This document shows positions 34,650-49,559 of a stretch of DNA of 64,000 bases, in pieces. This DNA comes from Vitis vinifera (Eukaryota; Streptophyta; Magnoliopsida; Vitales; Vitaceae). The stretch lies in contig NC_081806.1 of assembly GCF_030704535.1 (NCBI RefSeq), forward strand, positions 3,917,001 through 3,981,000, written 5' to 3'. The first letter of the stretch is position 1; every line of letters begins with the position of its first letter. Below the pieces are notes generated by a model. It did not search any database and had not been told where the DNA came from. It saw nothing but the letters and a program-made list of their open reading frames with translations. A program made the position numbers and the translations under genes.

Positions 34650-35630
34650 CCAAGAGAATTTCGTGTATATATATATACATAGCACTAAGAGCTTTTTTCC
34701 TTATTTAATATGCGATATCACAAAAACTTTGAGAAACTTGTATTAAAAACACCAAACCAAACTGGGATCAATTATAAGCTTTTATACCATTTATAATTAC
34801 TCATACCAATTGTGTAAATATTGTCTGTTTTTTGCCCGAATAACCTTTATGACTTTAAAATGTATTTACATGATTAAGAATATACATATATAGCATCAAA
34901 AGTTTTCTCCCTTATATGGTATATAATAAAAACTTTGAAAGAGTTACCTTAAAAACATTAATAAAAATATAAAATAAATCTACACTTTTTTATATGGAAG
35001 TTTATATTTTCTAAAACAAAAAAGTAGGAAATGCATCCAAAATCGATAATTCTCTTTAAATATATTTTTTAATAAAAATACTACTAACAAAAAGGTTATA
35101 TATGAATCCACTTTCAAACTCGTTTTTTAACTTTTTAATGGAAATACTACTGACAAAAAGATTATATTCAAAATCACTTCTTATACATCGAGAATTTCAT
35201 ATATATGGAGCACTAAAAACTTTTTTCCTTATTCAATATGAAATGTCATAAAAACTTTGAAAAACTATTCGTTTTTTGCCTAAATGACTCCTACAACTTT
35301 AAAACGCATTTACATTATTTATAATATATATATCATCAAAAAGTTTCTCCTTTATATCGTACATCATAAAAACTTTGAAAGACTTACAATAAAAATATAA
35401 AATAAATCTACACTTTTTATATGAGATGTTGTAATTTTTATATGAAAGTTTATATTTTTTAAAACAAAAAATAGGAAATGCATCCGAAACTGACAATTCT
35501 CCTTAAACATATTTTTTAATAAAAATACTACTAACAAAAAGGTTATATCCGAATCCACTTTCAAACCTGCTTTCTAACTTTTTAATGGAAACACTAATGT
35601 AAAAAAAAGTTATATTCGAAACCACTTTCA
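34650..35630. repeat. Diverged direct duplication, about 450-530 bp per copy
   Basis: Copy 1 starts near AGAATTTCGTGTATAT (about 34658) and copy 2 near AGAATTTCATATATATGG (about 35192). Shared landmarks in order include GCACTAAGAGC/GCACTAAAAAC, AAATAAATCTACACTTTTTA (34975 and 35400), AATACTACTAACAAAAAGG, and CTTTTTAATGGAAA (35131 and 35578). The offset falls from about 530 to about 445 because copy 1 carries about 80 extra bases near 34755-34830. Confidence 0.6.
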
Positions 35631-36269
35631 AAGCCACTTAAACCGGGGTTTAAAATTCTCCATACTTCAATATATTAAAATTTTATGGAGGTGAAAGCTT
35701 ATGAGAAATTAACCTAACAAATTCTGTAATGATTATCTTAATCAACATTCTTCAATTCCTTCTCACCCTCGTTCACACGTGGTACCTAACACTATGAACA
35801 ATAATGTAACATTGAAAAGGTCAGTCTTTATAAAGCCTGGGCCATATAGCTTTAATATTTTAAAATAATAGGAAAAAAGAAGAGTCCGAATAATAATAAT
35901 AATAATAATAAAGAAATAGATGTTGGTTCCCTCAAGCAAAAGGGAACTCTTCAAAGTTCTCACAATAGGGGTATTTATTTAAAGATTTTGTTCATATTTT
36001 AATACATCTCCTTGGCAATTCGGCAAAGATGGCTGGTAGTCACATGAATGAGTCCATGTGTTGTTACTTGCTACAAGGGTTATGAGCATGGAAGGAAAAA
36101 TAATTTTAAAAAAAACATTTTAAAAAATTACTTCAATTAGTAAAATGTTTTCCTAAAATGTGTTTTTTAGAAAAATCAGCTATGAAATGTTTTTTCATCA
36201 AACACTGTAAATTAATTTTCAAAATTTTAAAAATGTTTATTGAATTATGCCAAACACATAAGGTTGAAG

Positions 36270-36643
36270 GTTGGTTGGGGAATTATTTTTTTAAATAATT
36301 TTTTATTTTTTAGAACAAAAAAATATAGAAAATATGTTTTAACAACAAAAAAATTATTTTTTATTTTCTATTTTTAAGAATAAAAAAATAAAAAACATGG
36401 GTTTTTATATAATATATTTTAATTGTTTTTCGTTATTTTTAATTGTTTTTCAAAATTTGATTTAAGAAATAATAGTATAAATCTGTAAAATGATTAAAAA
36501 TAAAATATTAGATATAAAATAATTTTTAAAACATATTTAAAAACATTAAAAACAAATTAAAAATATTTTAAATTTTTAATCAGACTTTTGTTTTATAAAA
36601 ATCAAATAATATTTTTTTTAAAATAATTATCAAATAGGCCTTA
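36270..36643 (-). repeat. AT-rich MITE-like repeat, family B copy 3
   Basis: In reverse complement it follows the order of the 19455 copy: AAGGCCTATTTGATAATTAT, then TTTTTATAAAACAAAAGTCT, then ATATCTAATATTTTATTTTT. The far end near 36270 is vague. Non-coding. Confidence 0.45.
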
Positions 36644-39600
36644 ATATTTTTTTCAAAAATATTTTTTAAAATAAAAACGTTTCCTTAAATCATTATCAAT
36701 TGGGCTTTAAGTATCCTTCGAATGTGGATGTTGTAGATATCAAAAAACATTTATAACCTAGTGTTACCTCGTTATTTTATATCTTAATTTTAATGATTTA
36801 TATTTCGACGTTAATTTTCAATACATCATGTTGTATCTTTTATAGCCACGTATATTCAAATACTTTTTATATATTTATAAATAATTTTTCTAAAATCTGA
36901 TGCGAGAATGTTGACATGTGAATCACATGGGGGTAGGGGAAGCCATCTTGGACCCATTAAACTTCAAATTTCATGATTGACAGGGACTTGCCCAAAAATT
37001 TCATTACCCCAGATGGCCAGATGTGAATGCAGTCTCTGACAGAGTTGGTGGGAATAAACGAAAATGCATTTATTTATTTTTCAAGATTTTAATTATTATT
37101 CACCTAAAATCCTTCATAGGCATTAAAATATTAGACCATTAGAATTGAATATGGGATTTGCTCTCCTCAATAGGGTTGAACTTTGATTAGTACGTTGATA
37201 TTATATTTTAATTATATTTTTCCTTTTTCGTCAAAATGCATTTGGTCACAAAATTAATGTAGTCAAGGAACTGACAAGTGACAAGAGAGTCACTTTCAGT
37301 GATTCAGCCATCCACATTAAAGACAAGATAATCACATTTGTGGTCCATACTCCCCAAGACTTTAATTTTAATTTAGTTCAGACTTTTCGTATTTTATTTG
37401 TGTTTTTCTATTTAAGCTATGGTGCATAAGTCAATCATTTTAAATACAAATTGATTGCTTTCAACTACTGAAAAAAAACTACCCAAAAATGTGTTTGCTT
37501 AATTAAGAGAAATTATATGATCTCACTAACTTTTTTTTTTTTTTTTTACCCCGATATAATAAATACTCATATGAAAATAAATCTTATATTGAAGTTGAAT
37601 ATTATTTGTAATTATTTATTTTTAATCATATAGATATTATAATCTTTAAGCATCAAACAATATTTATATAATTGGGGATAGGTCCATATAGATTTAGTAT
37701 AAAAATATAATTTTAATTTATTTTTAAAACAATTCTTTTGGAGTAGTTTTAAAACTATAAAAAAAAAAAATTGTCACTATTAAAAGAAAGTTTTTTTTTC
37801 TACTATCTTTGTGAGAACTCTCTCTCCTTGAAAACTAAAAATAAAAAATAGGTATTTTTTTCGAATATGAAATATTTTTCTCTCTCCCTGAAAATTAGAG
37901 AGAAAAAGGAAAACGTTTTCTAAAAAACGAAAGTGGATGCATTTTCTTTCTTCCTTGAAAATATAAAAAGGAACACAAATTTTGAAAAACATTAAAAACA
38001 ATTTTTTTAAGTTTTATGCTTTTCTTTTGAAAGGGAAAGTGAAGACTCTTGTACTGTGGACAAAAAAATGATTCTTGTATTCGTGGTTGCATTTCACGAC
38101 TTGAAATGAAAAAGAATAGTAAACAAGCAACCAGAATTCTTAAGTTACCCAAAAACTTTATTTTTCATCAAATTCTTTAAATATTATTTGAAAAAAAGTA
38201 AAAATCTGAGTCCATAAATTTTTTACAACGGGTCATTTTTCGCATATTGCAAGTCAATGTCAGATCAAATCTCCATAGCTTTACTTTGAAGCGGTGTTTC
38301 ACACTCATCCAAAACACCCAATCCCAAGTCTTAGAATTTCATCCTTTCAACATCGCTGCATCACGGCGTAGACTTTTTCTCCATAAATTAATGAAAAAAA
38401 GAAAAAGAAAAAAGATAAATTAAATTAAATTAGAGAAAAAAAAAAAAAAACAAAACCACCAACGAGAAGGTGCTATATTCTCACATGGGTATGAATATAT
38501 TCCGACTGTGTTCCCTTCAGGACCACTCATAGATAAATGGGAATTGACCCAACTCAAGATATGCAAAAACACCCAACCCAGTGCAAGTATGTATTGTCTC
38601 TCCCCTCACTACCCATAATTAAATTATAAATTTTAAGTTAAATATTATATAATTAATATGTAATATCCCATATCCCCCGAGCATGAACGAGAAAAAATCA
38701 TATATATAAAGAGCTTTCGTAACACATTAATAAGACATTTTATTCACGAGATAAGTTGAATAAATAAATAAAATCAAGATTGACTATTAGTTGATGTGTA
38801 TCACTACAATCTTGAACCCCGATAATATCACGGGGAAAATAGGATTTTATTTCATAAAAGTAATGATAAAAATAAATTTAAATTTATAAAATTCAAATAA
38901 AAGTGTATACTTTATCACTCTACTTACCACCCAAAAAACGGTATCAATAATTTCTCACTACTTTTCCGCATAGAATTATACGCTTATAAGTTTGGACTCT
39001 GAGAGACTCCGTGTTTTACCAAGCAAGTCAGCCGCCGTGGTTTTGCGTCAAAGTCATCGCTAGCCTCTATTCCAAAACAACCCAAAAATAATAAAATTAT
39101 ACAAGTGCCTTGCCTTCATGGAAAATAATATATAGTTTTTAAATTTTTCCAAGCCTTCATTCGTCCATAGTGGAAGTCGATTTTCACTTGATCAAAATCG
39201 GTATGCTTATGGGCCTTTATTCTATTACATTTTATTAATTTAATAAGATCCTCATGGTTGAAAATGGGCATCAATGATTTTTTTTCTTTTGGTCAGTGGA
39301 TGTTATTGGGGTAAGTCTGTGCCACAATTGTTGATGGAGATTAATAGACCCCACCATATGGTACAGTAATTAATTTCCAAATTTATTTGGGTTGATGAGA
39401 CTTTACTATGTTGCTAATGGCCACTCTAAAGAAAAATAAATTATAATTAATATTACCGACCAAATTGTGCGCAATGTATTCAAAGTAATTGACTTCTTAT
39501 GAGTTGGGTGTGCTTTGATTATTTGAAGTTACTCTTACTTTATATTTTAAAAGTATTAATTAATTAGTATAATATGAACGTTATTATTTGGATTGGTTTT

Positions 39601-40962
39601 GAAAAGATTAGATGACGCCATATATAAACCTTTATTGTGTATACTGTATACCGTTATCTATAATCTAAATTTATACGACATGTTTAAGTCCGACTGTGAG
39701 AGTTACCGAATCTGTACCTAAAATAATATGATTCACACAAAAAAGACAGGGCATTGCCCATTTTGCACTTTACACCAAGGACAAGGGCATGCCAGATACT
39801 CAAAAGGGTCCATTTCGTAAAGGTAATAGGGTGTGTGGCACGTGCACACTTGTGTCATGCGGCACGTTTCGGAACTGTCGATTCATGTATTAAATAGTAA
39901 TGATTCACATGGACGGCCCCGCAGCTGTCCCATCGCGTGAGCCATACCCATCGACCACGTCCACTCGCTTGTACGTTATCCGCTCCCGCTTTGACCGATC
40001 CCTTAGAGCATAAATGCAGTTGTCAAATTCGAGTGTCTTTGGCAAAATAAACATATTCATGCCGTATATAACATCCAGCGTGTACCTGCTTTCCATGCTG
40101 TCCAAACACACGATGACATGGCCGGGGACTTAAAAAATTAATAAAATTCAACAAAATCAGCGGTGGGAAATGAATTTAGGAAACCATGAGCAATTAGATA
40201 AATGTCGTGATCAAGGGTGGTGATGAGTCGAACCGAAAAGGTTGGGTGGATTTCCGTTTCAGTGGGTTGCATACAAGGCAAAGGGGTTACGGTTTGCTGT
40301 CGCCTGTCGGGCTTGTGCCAGGGGAAATATGAAATGTATCTGTATTCGGTACTTGGTTTTATCACAAATGCCTTTCCGTCGTTTCCGGAGTGCAAACTAA
40401 TGTCACGAATGCGTGTGCCTTTTTGCCGTCACAGCCCAATCCTAGGTTTCATTTTTATTTTTATATTTAATTCTTTTTATTCTTATATTCGAATTATAAA
40501 ATTGGAAAAAAATAATATCCATAGATGCCATATAATAAAATTGTTCGTGATTATAAAGAGATGATCTGTTAGCCTCTCTGGATGGAAAGGAATTAAATCA
40601 TTTAAAATTTGGGAAATTAATATAAAGTAAAAAAAAAGAAAAGGAAAAAGTCCAAAATATATGCGTCATGTTGGAAACTTACAATATATTAATTTTTTTT
40701 TTAGGCGGAAAGCTTGTGAGAAAGGATAGAACATCTTGGCGTGAGAATAGCAAAGCATTAGAAAATAGTGGGAATAAAAAGTAAAAACATTAAAATAGGG
40801 TGATTCTGTGGTTCATCGGGACATGATGGCAGAAGATGTAAAAAGAGAGGAAATTGAGGGGACAGTGGAAAGTGGGAAAGAGGGAAGGCCACATGACCGG
40901 ATGACTCCAACTCGCTCAAAAACTCACCAAGTCTGCATTTGGAGGGATCTCTCCTGCCTCTC

Positions 40963-40970
40963 TATATATT
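40963..40970 (+). promoter_or_regulatory. TATA box of HMG-CoA synthase gene
   Basis: TATATATT after a CT-rich stretch, 162 bases before the ATG at 41125. The leader from about 40995 contains long CTCTCT tracts, common in plant 5' UTRs. Confidence 0.6.
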
Positions 40971-41124
40971 TCAACGGCAACTTATGACCCATCCTTACAC
41001 ACCTCTCTGCTGGTTTCCAGGATTCTCCTTTCGCTCCCTCTCTTTCTCTCTCTAGATTGAGAGAGAAATAATTTCTCCTTTTTTTTCATTTACCAACTTT
41101 CTCGAGAAACTGAGCTCGGAGAAA

Positions 41125-44100
41125 ATGACGAAAAATGTGGGAATTCTCGCCATGGACATCTACTTCCCTCCTACCTGTGTTCAGCAGGTGACTGATCTCG
41201 CCTCTGATTTCTCTTTCTTATCGTTGATTTTCTTGCCAGTGGCTTTGTCCTCTGTTTGGTTTCCGAGAAAATGGAGGAAAAATGAGAGAAAGGAAGGGAG
41301 AGTTGTTCGGTTTTAACTAGTGTCTGCTAAGTTTGATCAGATTCGAAATTTTAATCGTTTTGACTTTTTTGGATTTTCTCAGCAGTGAAATGGAGAAATA
41401 TGAATCTGGATCATTGATCGCTCTTTTTCTCTATTTGTGAACCTTGGATTTTGATGCATTTTTTGTGTTTTTCTCTTGTGTGAATCTTTCTGCTCGTGGT
41501 TGGTTTAATTTGCACGGTATAGTGCAAATTTTGTCGAATGACTCCTAATTGATGAATTGGTTCTACGGTTGCTTGTTTATGGTCTTACTATTATCAGCAT
41601 CCTTCTCATGATTTAAATCTAAGTCTTGGAACTTAAAGACTCCAATCCTCGATCTTTCCCATTAAGGAGGGGGCAAAAAATCACTAGAGCAGATGCAAGT
41701 GGAACAATTGCATCAGTTCAATTATATGCATGTGGATTTGATCTGCTGATTTTTATTTTATTTTATTTTTGTTTTGTTTTTGAAATATACTTTACTCAGG
41801 AATCAGTCACTAAAAGGTGCATCTCATTGATGTGGCAATGATACTTTAAAAAATTAATGACAGAATGATGTTTATTTTGTATTGAAATAGAAGGGTAAGT
41901 GTTAAGCATGTCTTTCAAGATGGAGATCCGGATGTTTGGTATTGGCAGTTTATTTTACTCTGTTTGGTATTCTAAAATAAAATTGATTGGATATGGTCCT
42001 TGAAAGTTTAAATTATAAAAATTGTTTGCCGTCTGGTGTTTTAAATTTTCTATTTTCTTTGTTCTCTGGAAAACTAATTTTGTGCCTTAACCCTTTCTTT
42101 TCAAATTATTTTCAAGTTACCTTTTCAACATATCTTCTTTGTGTGCAATCTCTCTCTTTTTTCATGTTTTTTAATGCAAAGTTTCTATTGCTATTATTAT
42201 TGTTGTTGTTGTTTTTGTTTTTAAAAGAATCTCCTTTCCAATATTATTTCTAAATCCCTCATTTTGTGAGAAAAAGATCATAATATATTATTTGGTCAAA
42301 TAAATGGTCTTATGGCTTTTCTAAAGTATCTGGGCTATAATTATTTATTTTTTTCGTTTTAAAGTTCTAAAGTTGTGGTTAGCATTCTATTATATTAGAT
42401 TTGCAAAATCTTGTAAACCAATCACTTAATCACACATTACCTTTTGAATTTATCTGTTTCTGTTTCTTTTGAATGCAAAATAGGAAGCTCTGGAAGTTCA
42501 TGATGGTGCAAGTAAGGGAAAGTACACTATTGGACTTGGACAAGACTGTATGGCATTCTGTTCGGAGGTGGAAGATGTCATCTCAATGAGGTTGTGAATC
42601 TACATTTGATCCTCGCTGTTCCTATGTATTGCAAACAACATTTATTGTAGTTTCTCACTTTGCAAATGAAGCCTCCTTATTTACTAGGATATTCACTGAT
42701 TAAGGTAACGTTTGGTCAGAAAGGTGTAGATAATTATATTTGTGCAGCATGTCTTGAGAGGCTCTGGTCCTCTTTTGCTAAAAATGGGAAGGGAGCTGAT
42801 TTATCATTACGAAACTTCTATCTTCCATGCATTTTTCTTAGAGATCTTTCTTGATTTTTTTTTTCCATTTCAAAAAATAAAATAAAATTGTGGACCTTTT
42901 AATAAGATGACAGTTATCTTTCAAGAAGTTATGAAAGTTTTTTGACAATCACATCTTACACTTTTCATATTGGGAAGATAAGTGGAGCTTAAACATCTTC
43001 ATCAATGTTAAAATATATTATAACATTCAGTATGAAGTTGTGGTGTAAATGTCAAATGTTACATGACATTGAACCTTGAATTAATCAAGAAGTTTGGTAT
43101 TATATTGGAAAAAAATTGGCTGCTAGAGTTGTCATACTCATAGGCCATGAGACCATTTTTATGATAACCATTTTATAATAGCTTCTTCATTGAACAGTTT
43201 GACAGTTGTTACCTCCCTCCTCGAGAAATATGGGATTGACCCAAAACAAATTGGTCGGCTGGAAGTAGGCAGCGAGACTGTGATAGACAAAAGCAAATCC
43301 ATTAAGACTTTCTTGATGCAAATTTTCGAGGTATTTTTCCAAATCATTGTGATACATGTGCTCATCTCATTTGAAATTGTTTCCTATCTCTTGTGGGCTA
43401 AGCGTGATTGGACCTCTTGAACATATGGTTATGGTGGTTTTGAACATCAATGATTGAGGAACATATGGTGGGGTTCAGGGCTTTATCCAATTCAGGCACA
43501 AGTTAGACTCGTTAATTCATTGACTCAATGTTGGCTCATAGATATGCAACATTATTTTGTTACTGTTAGAAAAATTTGAGCCTCACCTTGTTTCGACCCA
43601 TTTTGATAATATGAAAACCTAAGATTTTTGCCTATGATAGAAAATATTATATTTTAGCTGGTATTGCAGAGGTTTCTTAATGGCTATAGTGGTTCACAGC
43701 AAAGAATGCCACTGTTTCCATCTGTTTGGTATTTGATTAAGGTTTTACTTGTTTTTTCTTGCATGCTCCCTTTCTTTGTTATTAAAATCTTCAGCTTGAG
43801 ACATTTCACTTCAGCCTTATCTGCATGTACCTCTTTGCTATAGATCTTCCCTTACACCAGGATTGGTTTGATGCAGTTTTTCTACGTTTTATTATTGTTA
43901 GATCTCTGTTTTTTCATGCATTTATATGGCTCTTTCCTCATGTAAAATAAGCAGGAATGTGGAAATAATGACATTGAAGGTGTTGATTCAAGTAATGCAT
44001 GCTATGGGGGAACTGCAGCTTTATTCAACTGTGTCAACTGGGTGGAGAGTAGTTCATGGGATGGACGCTATGGACTTGTTGTTTGCACAGACAGTGCGGT

Positions 44101-47100
44101 ATGAACATCTACTTTAGACTATATTGGACTACTATTCTGATAAAAAAAAATAATTGGACTACTATGACTTCAAACTTGCTTTGTTTGTCTTAAAAATATT
44201 GGTTAATGCATAGTAATCATCTTTATTGCTGAAAGCAAGGATGAAGGACTTGTATTTAAAAAATTCTATGATATTTAGAGCACAAAAATTTTCACATAAC
44301 CTGACATCAGTATCGAGAAGTACAAGGTTACAGCAGTGGGGCTTTTGAGTCTTTTGGTGCATGTACTGGGTTGGGTTTAGTCTTATTTATGCATCAAAAT
44401 ATATCTAGATTTAAATCTTCTTCATGTGTTATAAGCTAGCAATGTTCTATTCCTTACTGGAGGTTTCCTTTATCAGGTTTATGCAGAAGGACCAGCTAGG
44501 CCTACTGGAGGAGCAGCTGCTATTGCTATGCTAGTAGGGCCTGATGCTCCTATTGCATTTGAAAGCAAATTGAGGGGAAGTCATATGTCACATGCATATG
44601 ATTTTTACAAGCCTAATCTTGCTAGTGAATATCCGGTAATACTTCCTGCTCCCTCTTTTCCCTTTGTGTTGTTGTCAATTGTCTTGCATTGCCAATATTG
44701 ACGTTTTTTTGTAAGTTGTGAAGTATAGCATATTCTTTAATTTGTAATTGAGGTCTAAGAGAATGATAGAGGCCATTTGAATTTATAATATTATTAATGT
44801 GCATTTCAATTCATGGAATTTATTATTTGAAAATCAACATTGCCAATTTGATGCACTAGAAAAATATATAATTCATGAAGTTTATTGAAATTTATGGTAT
44901 ATTTGTCTCAATCACCATTATGTTTCAATATCTGATAATTTATTCTGCAAAGTGAGCCTTCTGCTTGAGAAGGTGTTTCTTGAGAGAAACTTTGATTACT
45001 CCATTCTAACTTGTTAAAATAAATATTGGAGTACAGTCAACATGCTGCCTTGAAGACATTTAGATATGAACCACTTTTACTTGGGTCACAGTCTCATAAG
45101 CATATGTTTTATCAAATAATGTAGGATTTCTTGGCATAGCTTTTCTTAATCAATGATATATGCTTCACTTTTCTGCAAAAACAGTTCTGTAAAATAAAGG
45201 AACGGTTTTGTGAAATAAAGTAAAAAGTAACATGGAAACCTCCATTATTGAAACCGAGAACACTCTTTCATATGATTGCTCCATGATATGCATGTGCTCT
45301 TTTCTTACCTGAGTTACCTCTTTCATGGTTTGCATGTAACTGGGTTAAGTGAACCTTGGTATTAAGAATGCTTATGAAATCAAGAAACTAAAAAACTTAC
45401 TCTTAAAAAGTTCACTGATAAGTGCCTTTGCAAAGAAACTACTTGATTTTTATTGTGCTGGTTTTTTGTGAAACCCATTTCCATGGTTTTGTGCATGCCT
45501 TGTTTCTTATACCCCAATTTTCAGTTTTTTCACTTATTAAAATTATGTTTCCAGGTTGTTGATGGGAAGCTTTCACAGACTTGTTATCTGATGGCACTTG
45601 ATTCTTGCTATAAACTTTTGTGTTCCAAGTAAGTAGTTATTTAAATGGAAGCATTTTCCTCTCTTCTAACTTGGATTTTGGTGGTTATTTATACCATGCA
45701 AATGCATCATCTTCTTGCTTTCTATAGGTATGAGAAATTGGAGGGCAAGCAATTTTCCATTGCTGATGCTGACTACTTCGTATTTCACTCTCCATATAAT
45801 AAGGTAGTTTATTTGGTGCCATGTTATTTTGGAATTTGGTATTTTTCTTTCTGGTTTTTTTAATTGCATTCTGTAGTACTTGAAGCAGTAATTTATTTGA
45901 TTTTTTCCTTGAATTGCTGCAGCTTGTACAGAAAAGTTTTGCTCGATTAGTGTTCAATGATGTCGTGAGAAATGCCAGGTTCTAATCGTTTCTTTATTGA
46001 TTAGAATAGTATCTTCAAACTTCAAGAAGTTTATTTTTTAAAGCGAATATAGGAAGTTATTTATTTGATACATATGCTCCTGGTCACTGATATGTTAGGT
46101 TTTGTTGGCAGCTCTGTCGATGAAGCTGGTAAACAAAAGCTGGAACCTTTTTCAAGTTTATCCGGTGATGAGAGCTACCAAAACCGGGATCTTGAAAAGG
46201 TATATTTGGAATCCCAACTGCAATCCAAGAACATAAAAAGAAATATGGAAGAGATGAGGGGTGGGGATAAGGGGTTTTGCTTCCTGATACCCATTTGAAC
46301 AGAAATTCAACAAAATTCTCTTTGGTTCCTTTTAAGTTTGGAGATTTTAGATCAATTTTTTTGTAGGCATAGTGAGCATCTACTTATTTATGAGGTATCC
46401 ATGTTTGTTGTGGAACTTCCTGCATTATTTGGGAAGATCTTTAATTACTCTGAAATCCAAGGGAACTGCTAATAATTCCAAAATATAAGTCTGTTAATTT
46501 TCCAACTTACCTCATCATTTTCTGTACAGATCAGTCTTGATTTGGCCCTCATATTCATGATGTTTTTCTGATTATTTTACTTGGATGAAAATAATTCTTG
46601 AATCTTAAATTATATTCTTGGTGGTGGAATAGTGTTGTACACACTTGTAGTTGCTGAGATTGGGATCCTTTCTGATGCTCACCTAAATGTCCCTCTACAG
46701 GCATCCCAACAAGTTGCAAAGCCACTATATGATGCAAAGGTGCAACCATCTACTTTGCTACCCAAGCAAGTTGGCAACATGTACACTGCATCTCTCTATG
46801 CAGCATTTGTATCTGTTCTTCACAATAAACATAGTGAGTTGGTAAGTGCTTCAGATACTTTCAGGGTTGACAGTCTGATGCCCCCACGTTACATGCTAGT
46901 ATTTCCTTCTAAATGTGATATCTTTCATCATTTACAGAGTGGCAAACGGGTTGTGATGTTCTCATATGGAAGTGGTTTAACTGCAACAATGTTCTCATTT
47001 CAACTTCGTGATGGTCAACATCCCTTTAGCTTGTCAAACATTGCAACTGTGATGGATGTTGCTGGAAAGTTGAAGGCAAGGCATGAGGTACTCTCGTTAT

Positions 47101-47598
47101 TCTTCATACATAAGATATGATCAAGTTCAGTATACTTTCATCAGATATTATGTATAATACTTAAACCTTGGGCCAGTACTGGCTTCATATCTCTGTATGA
47201 GTGAATTCTCTTTTACAATATGGGTGGCATAAGTCAGTTCTACTTCCATCATATCACTAAACATGCACATGCATGAAAGTCAATTCTACTTTCATTTCAC
47301 ATACATTCTAAAAGACAATTCAGCTTGTAGATAAGGGGGAAAACAAAAAAGGATGACTCATCCTAATAGAACATTTGCTTTCTTGTTTGTGCAGTTTCCT
47401 CCAGAAAAATTTGTCGAAATCTTGAAGTTAATGGAACATAGGTATGGGGCCAAGGACTTTGTGACAAGTAAGGACTGTAGCCTTTTACCTCCAGGCACTC
47501 ACTATCTTACTGAAGTTGATTCCATGTACCGGAGATTCTACAGCAAGAAGGCTGGGAGCTGCACCTGTGAGAATGGTTCACTGGCCAATGGTCACTGA
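41125..47598 (+). CDS. HMGS: Hydroxymethylglutaryl-CoA synthase, 12 exons
   Basis: Exons: 41125-41187, 42484-42590, 43198-43330, 43955-44098, 44477-44635, 45555-45628, 45728-45803, 45923-45978, 46112-46199, 46701-46841, 46938-47087, 47395-47598. All splice in frame to 464 residues (Arabidopsis 461). The enzyme condenses acetyl-CoA with acetoacetyl-CoA to HMG-CoA in the cytosol, the second step of the mevalonate pathway to sterols and sesquiterpenes. Numbering matches the mustard enzyme exactly: catalytic Cys117 in [12 protein letters not shown], His188 in SHMSH, His247 in [10 protein letters not shown] and Ser359 in [10 protein letters not shown]. The N-terminus [19 protein letters not shown] is the usual start, with no transit peptide. 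The first intron is 1.3 kb. The C-terminal SCTCENG tail is typical of plants. Confidence 0.97.
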
Positions 47599-49559
47599 TA
47601 ACAAACAACAGATGTAATGCCAGGAGGTTGGCTGAAATGTTTTTATATGTTGTTGTCTGCAACTAGAGAAAATCTATGCTTCTATAGCTTTGTTTCATAA
47701 AGCAACTAGCTTGTTCCACCTTTAAGTGTTGTCACTTTTAATTGTCTTCAGTGGAATTCTTTTTATCTGTGACCCTTCACCTCTCTCTTTTATCTCATTT
47801 AAGTCTGCTTTAGCTTCATTTTTGCCCATTTAAGTTGTCTTTCACTTTTACTCAAATACCAAAACCCCATTTTGTTGGAGGATAATTTGTCAGTCTAAAC
47901 TCAAAAGTCGTCGAACTTTTTATTCTTTTTCAAACTTGAGAGCTAACTTCAGTTGCAAGTTGCAACACAACTTTACCGTCGTTAATGCTCATGCTCTGTT
48001 TCAACAGAAAAATTAAATCTCCATAAAGTAGGAATCAGCATTCTTTGATCAAGGCAAGTATGATTAACATCTTAATGCTTTATCCTCTATTGGAAGTACT
48101 TGCTCATTATGCCTTGAAAGCCGCCTCCGAAAAGGCAACCTTTGGAAGTAGAGAAAAGTAATACCCATCTCCTCCGTGAAATTGATCGAGTCACAAAAAT
48201 TCCCCCTTGTGCGTGGAATTTAAGAAACTGAAGAAGAGAGAAGAGAACTGAACTTGGGATGTCATCTTCTGTGTGATGTCTTTGGTTCAGAAAAATGCAA
48301 AACTTGACACCCAAGTCAAATGGCTGTAATAGGAATAGGATGGGTGCTGAGGAGAGTTGTTGTTTGGTTGGGGCCCCAAATGATGAAAAAACAGAAACGG
48401 AAAAGAGCTTCAAACGAGTAATCCCCAGGACAGGTGAGAGGAACAGGAGTTGGGCGACATAAAATTCTATGGAGTCGGAGAGTGTAGAAAGAAAGAGATG
48501 GGACAAGTGGTCCAACGCTTTTTGTAGGAAAACAAAACATGAAAGGATGTGAGACAAGTGGCTAAATGGTTGTAGGCCGCAACAATGTCGGGGTTGAGCA
48601 AGGCAAATAGTGCCGCTATTCATAAACGTGAAAGAGTGATAAGAGGAACCAACAGATGTGGCCCCTTTGGTTTCTAGACAACAAAAGGTGGTGGTGGTGG
48701 TGTTTGGTAAGGCAATGGGTGTTTATCAGCATTCAAATTTGTGTTCCATTTGCAATTATACTTGTGGGGAGTAGCTCAACTTTAGGGAGGAGGAACCCAA
48801 AGAAAAAGAAGTTCCAATATCATATAAAATTTGACAGATTTCAAGAGTATGAGGACAATTTTGTGCTCAAGAAAATGCCAAAAACCAATTAGCCATTGTT
48901 TTTCTTTTCTTCTCGAAGTTAAAAGGGAGATTTAATCGATATTTCACCTACAAGTTAGGAGAAAAGGGGAGGAATCTAAATGTACCAATCCATGGCCAAG
49001 TGCAACTGTGAGGGTGGGGTAATACTAATGCTTTTCCGGTAGTACGTGGACCACCAAAGGTACGTGGTGGCAACCAATCAAAGCCATTTATTGAGTCAGA
49101 AAAATGAAAAACCTTTTTCAGACCTTTTCTGACACAACCCGTGTAGCTCATTGGTTGAGAGTTGAGACCACCTATCATCTGTGGGGTGGTCCACTGAAAA
49201 CGACCCATGACAAACCTATTGGTGGGCCTAGGGTAGGTCCCAACACGTGCCCCTATCCCATCCATCGCTTGACTCTTTTGATCCATTCTCCGCCGTCGAT
49301 TCTCACAATCCTTTAAACAAATCCTAGGGTTTGAGGCTTGATCCGTTTTCTTCTTTTGATCCTCCCATTTTATTTAATCTTGGTCCCTGGTTTTCTCTCT
49401 CTTTCTTTCCCTCTATGGCAGTTCCATGTATATTAGCCCTTAAAATTCCTCTGACCCCTCTTCCTCTGTTTCATCAAAACCAAAAACACGTAATAAAGAG
49501 AAAAGAGGTCTTCAGTTTTCTCTAGAACCAAACAGTACTTTGGGTCTCTTTTTTGTGGA
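47599..49559. other. Intergenic between HMGS and TCP genes
   Basis: The first 200-300 bases are probably the HMGS 3' UTR and the last 300 are the promoter and CT-rich leader of the TCP gene. The minus-strand frame of 178 codons at 48087-48623 has no recognisable domain and is not called. Confidence 0.5.

Larger units (their letters stand above)
32077..40962. other. Gene-poor 9-kb stretch
   Basis: No exon structure or family match. Contents: a promoter-like motif cluster at 33754-33841; a diverged direct duplication at 34650-35630; an (AAT)n run at about 35888-35912; a family B MITE-like repeat at 36270-36643; and poly-A/T runs. Short open frames (35299-35963, 37780-38152, 39905-40564) are not supported. 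Confidence 0.55.

Noticed and set aside
48087-48623. Minus-strand open frame of 178 codons between HMGS and TCP
   Set aside because: Composition is Phe/Leu/Ser-rich as expected from a chance frame opposite purine-rich DNA; no domain or relatives recognised.
49141-49175. GTAGCTCATTGGTTGAGAG, like a tRNA A box
   Set aside because: No B box or acceptor stem follows.
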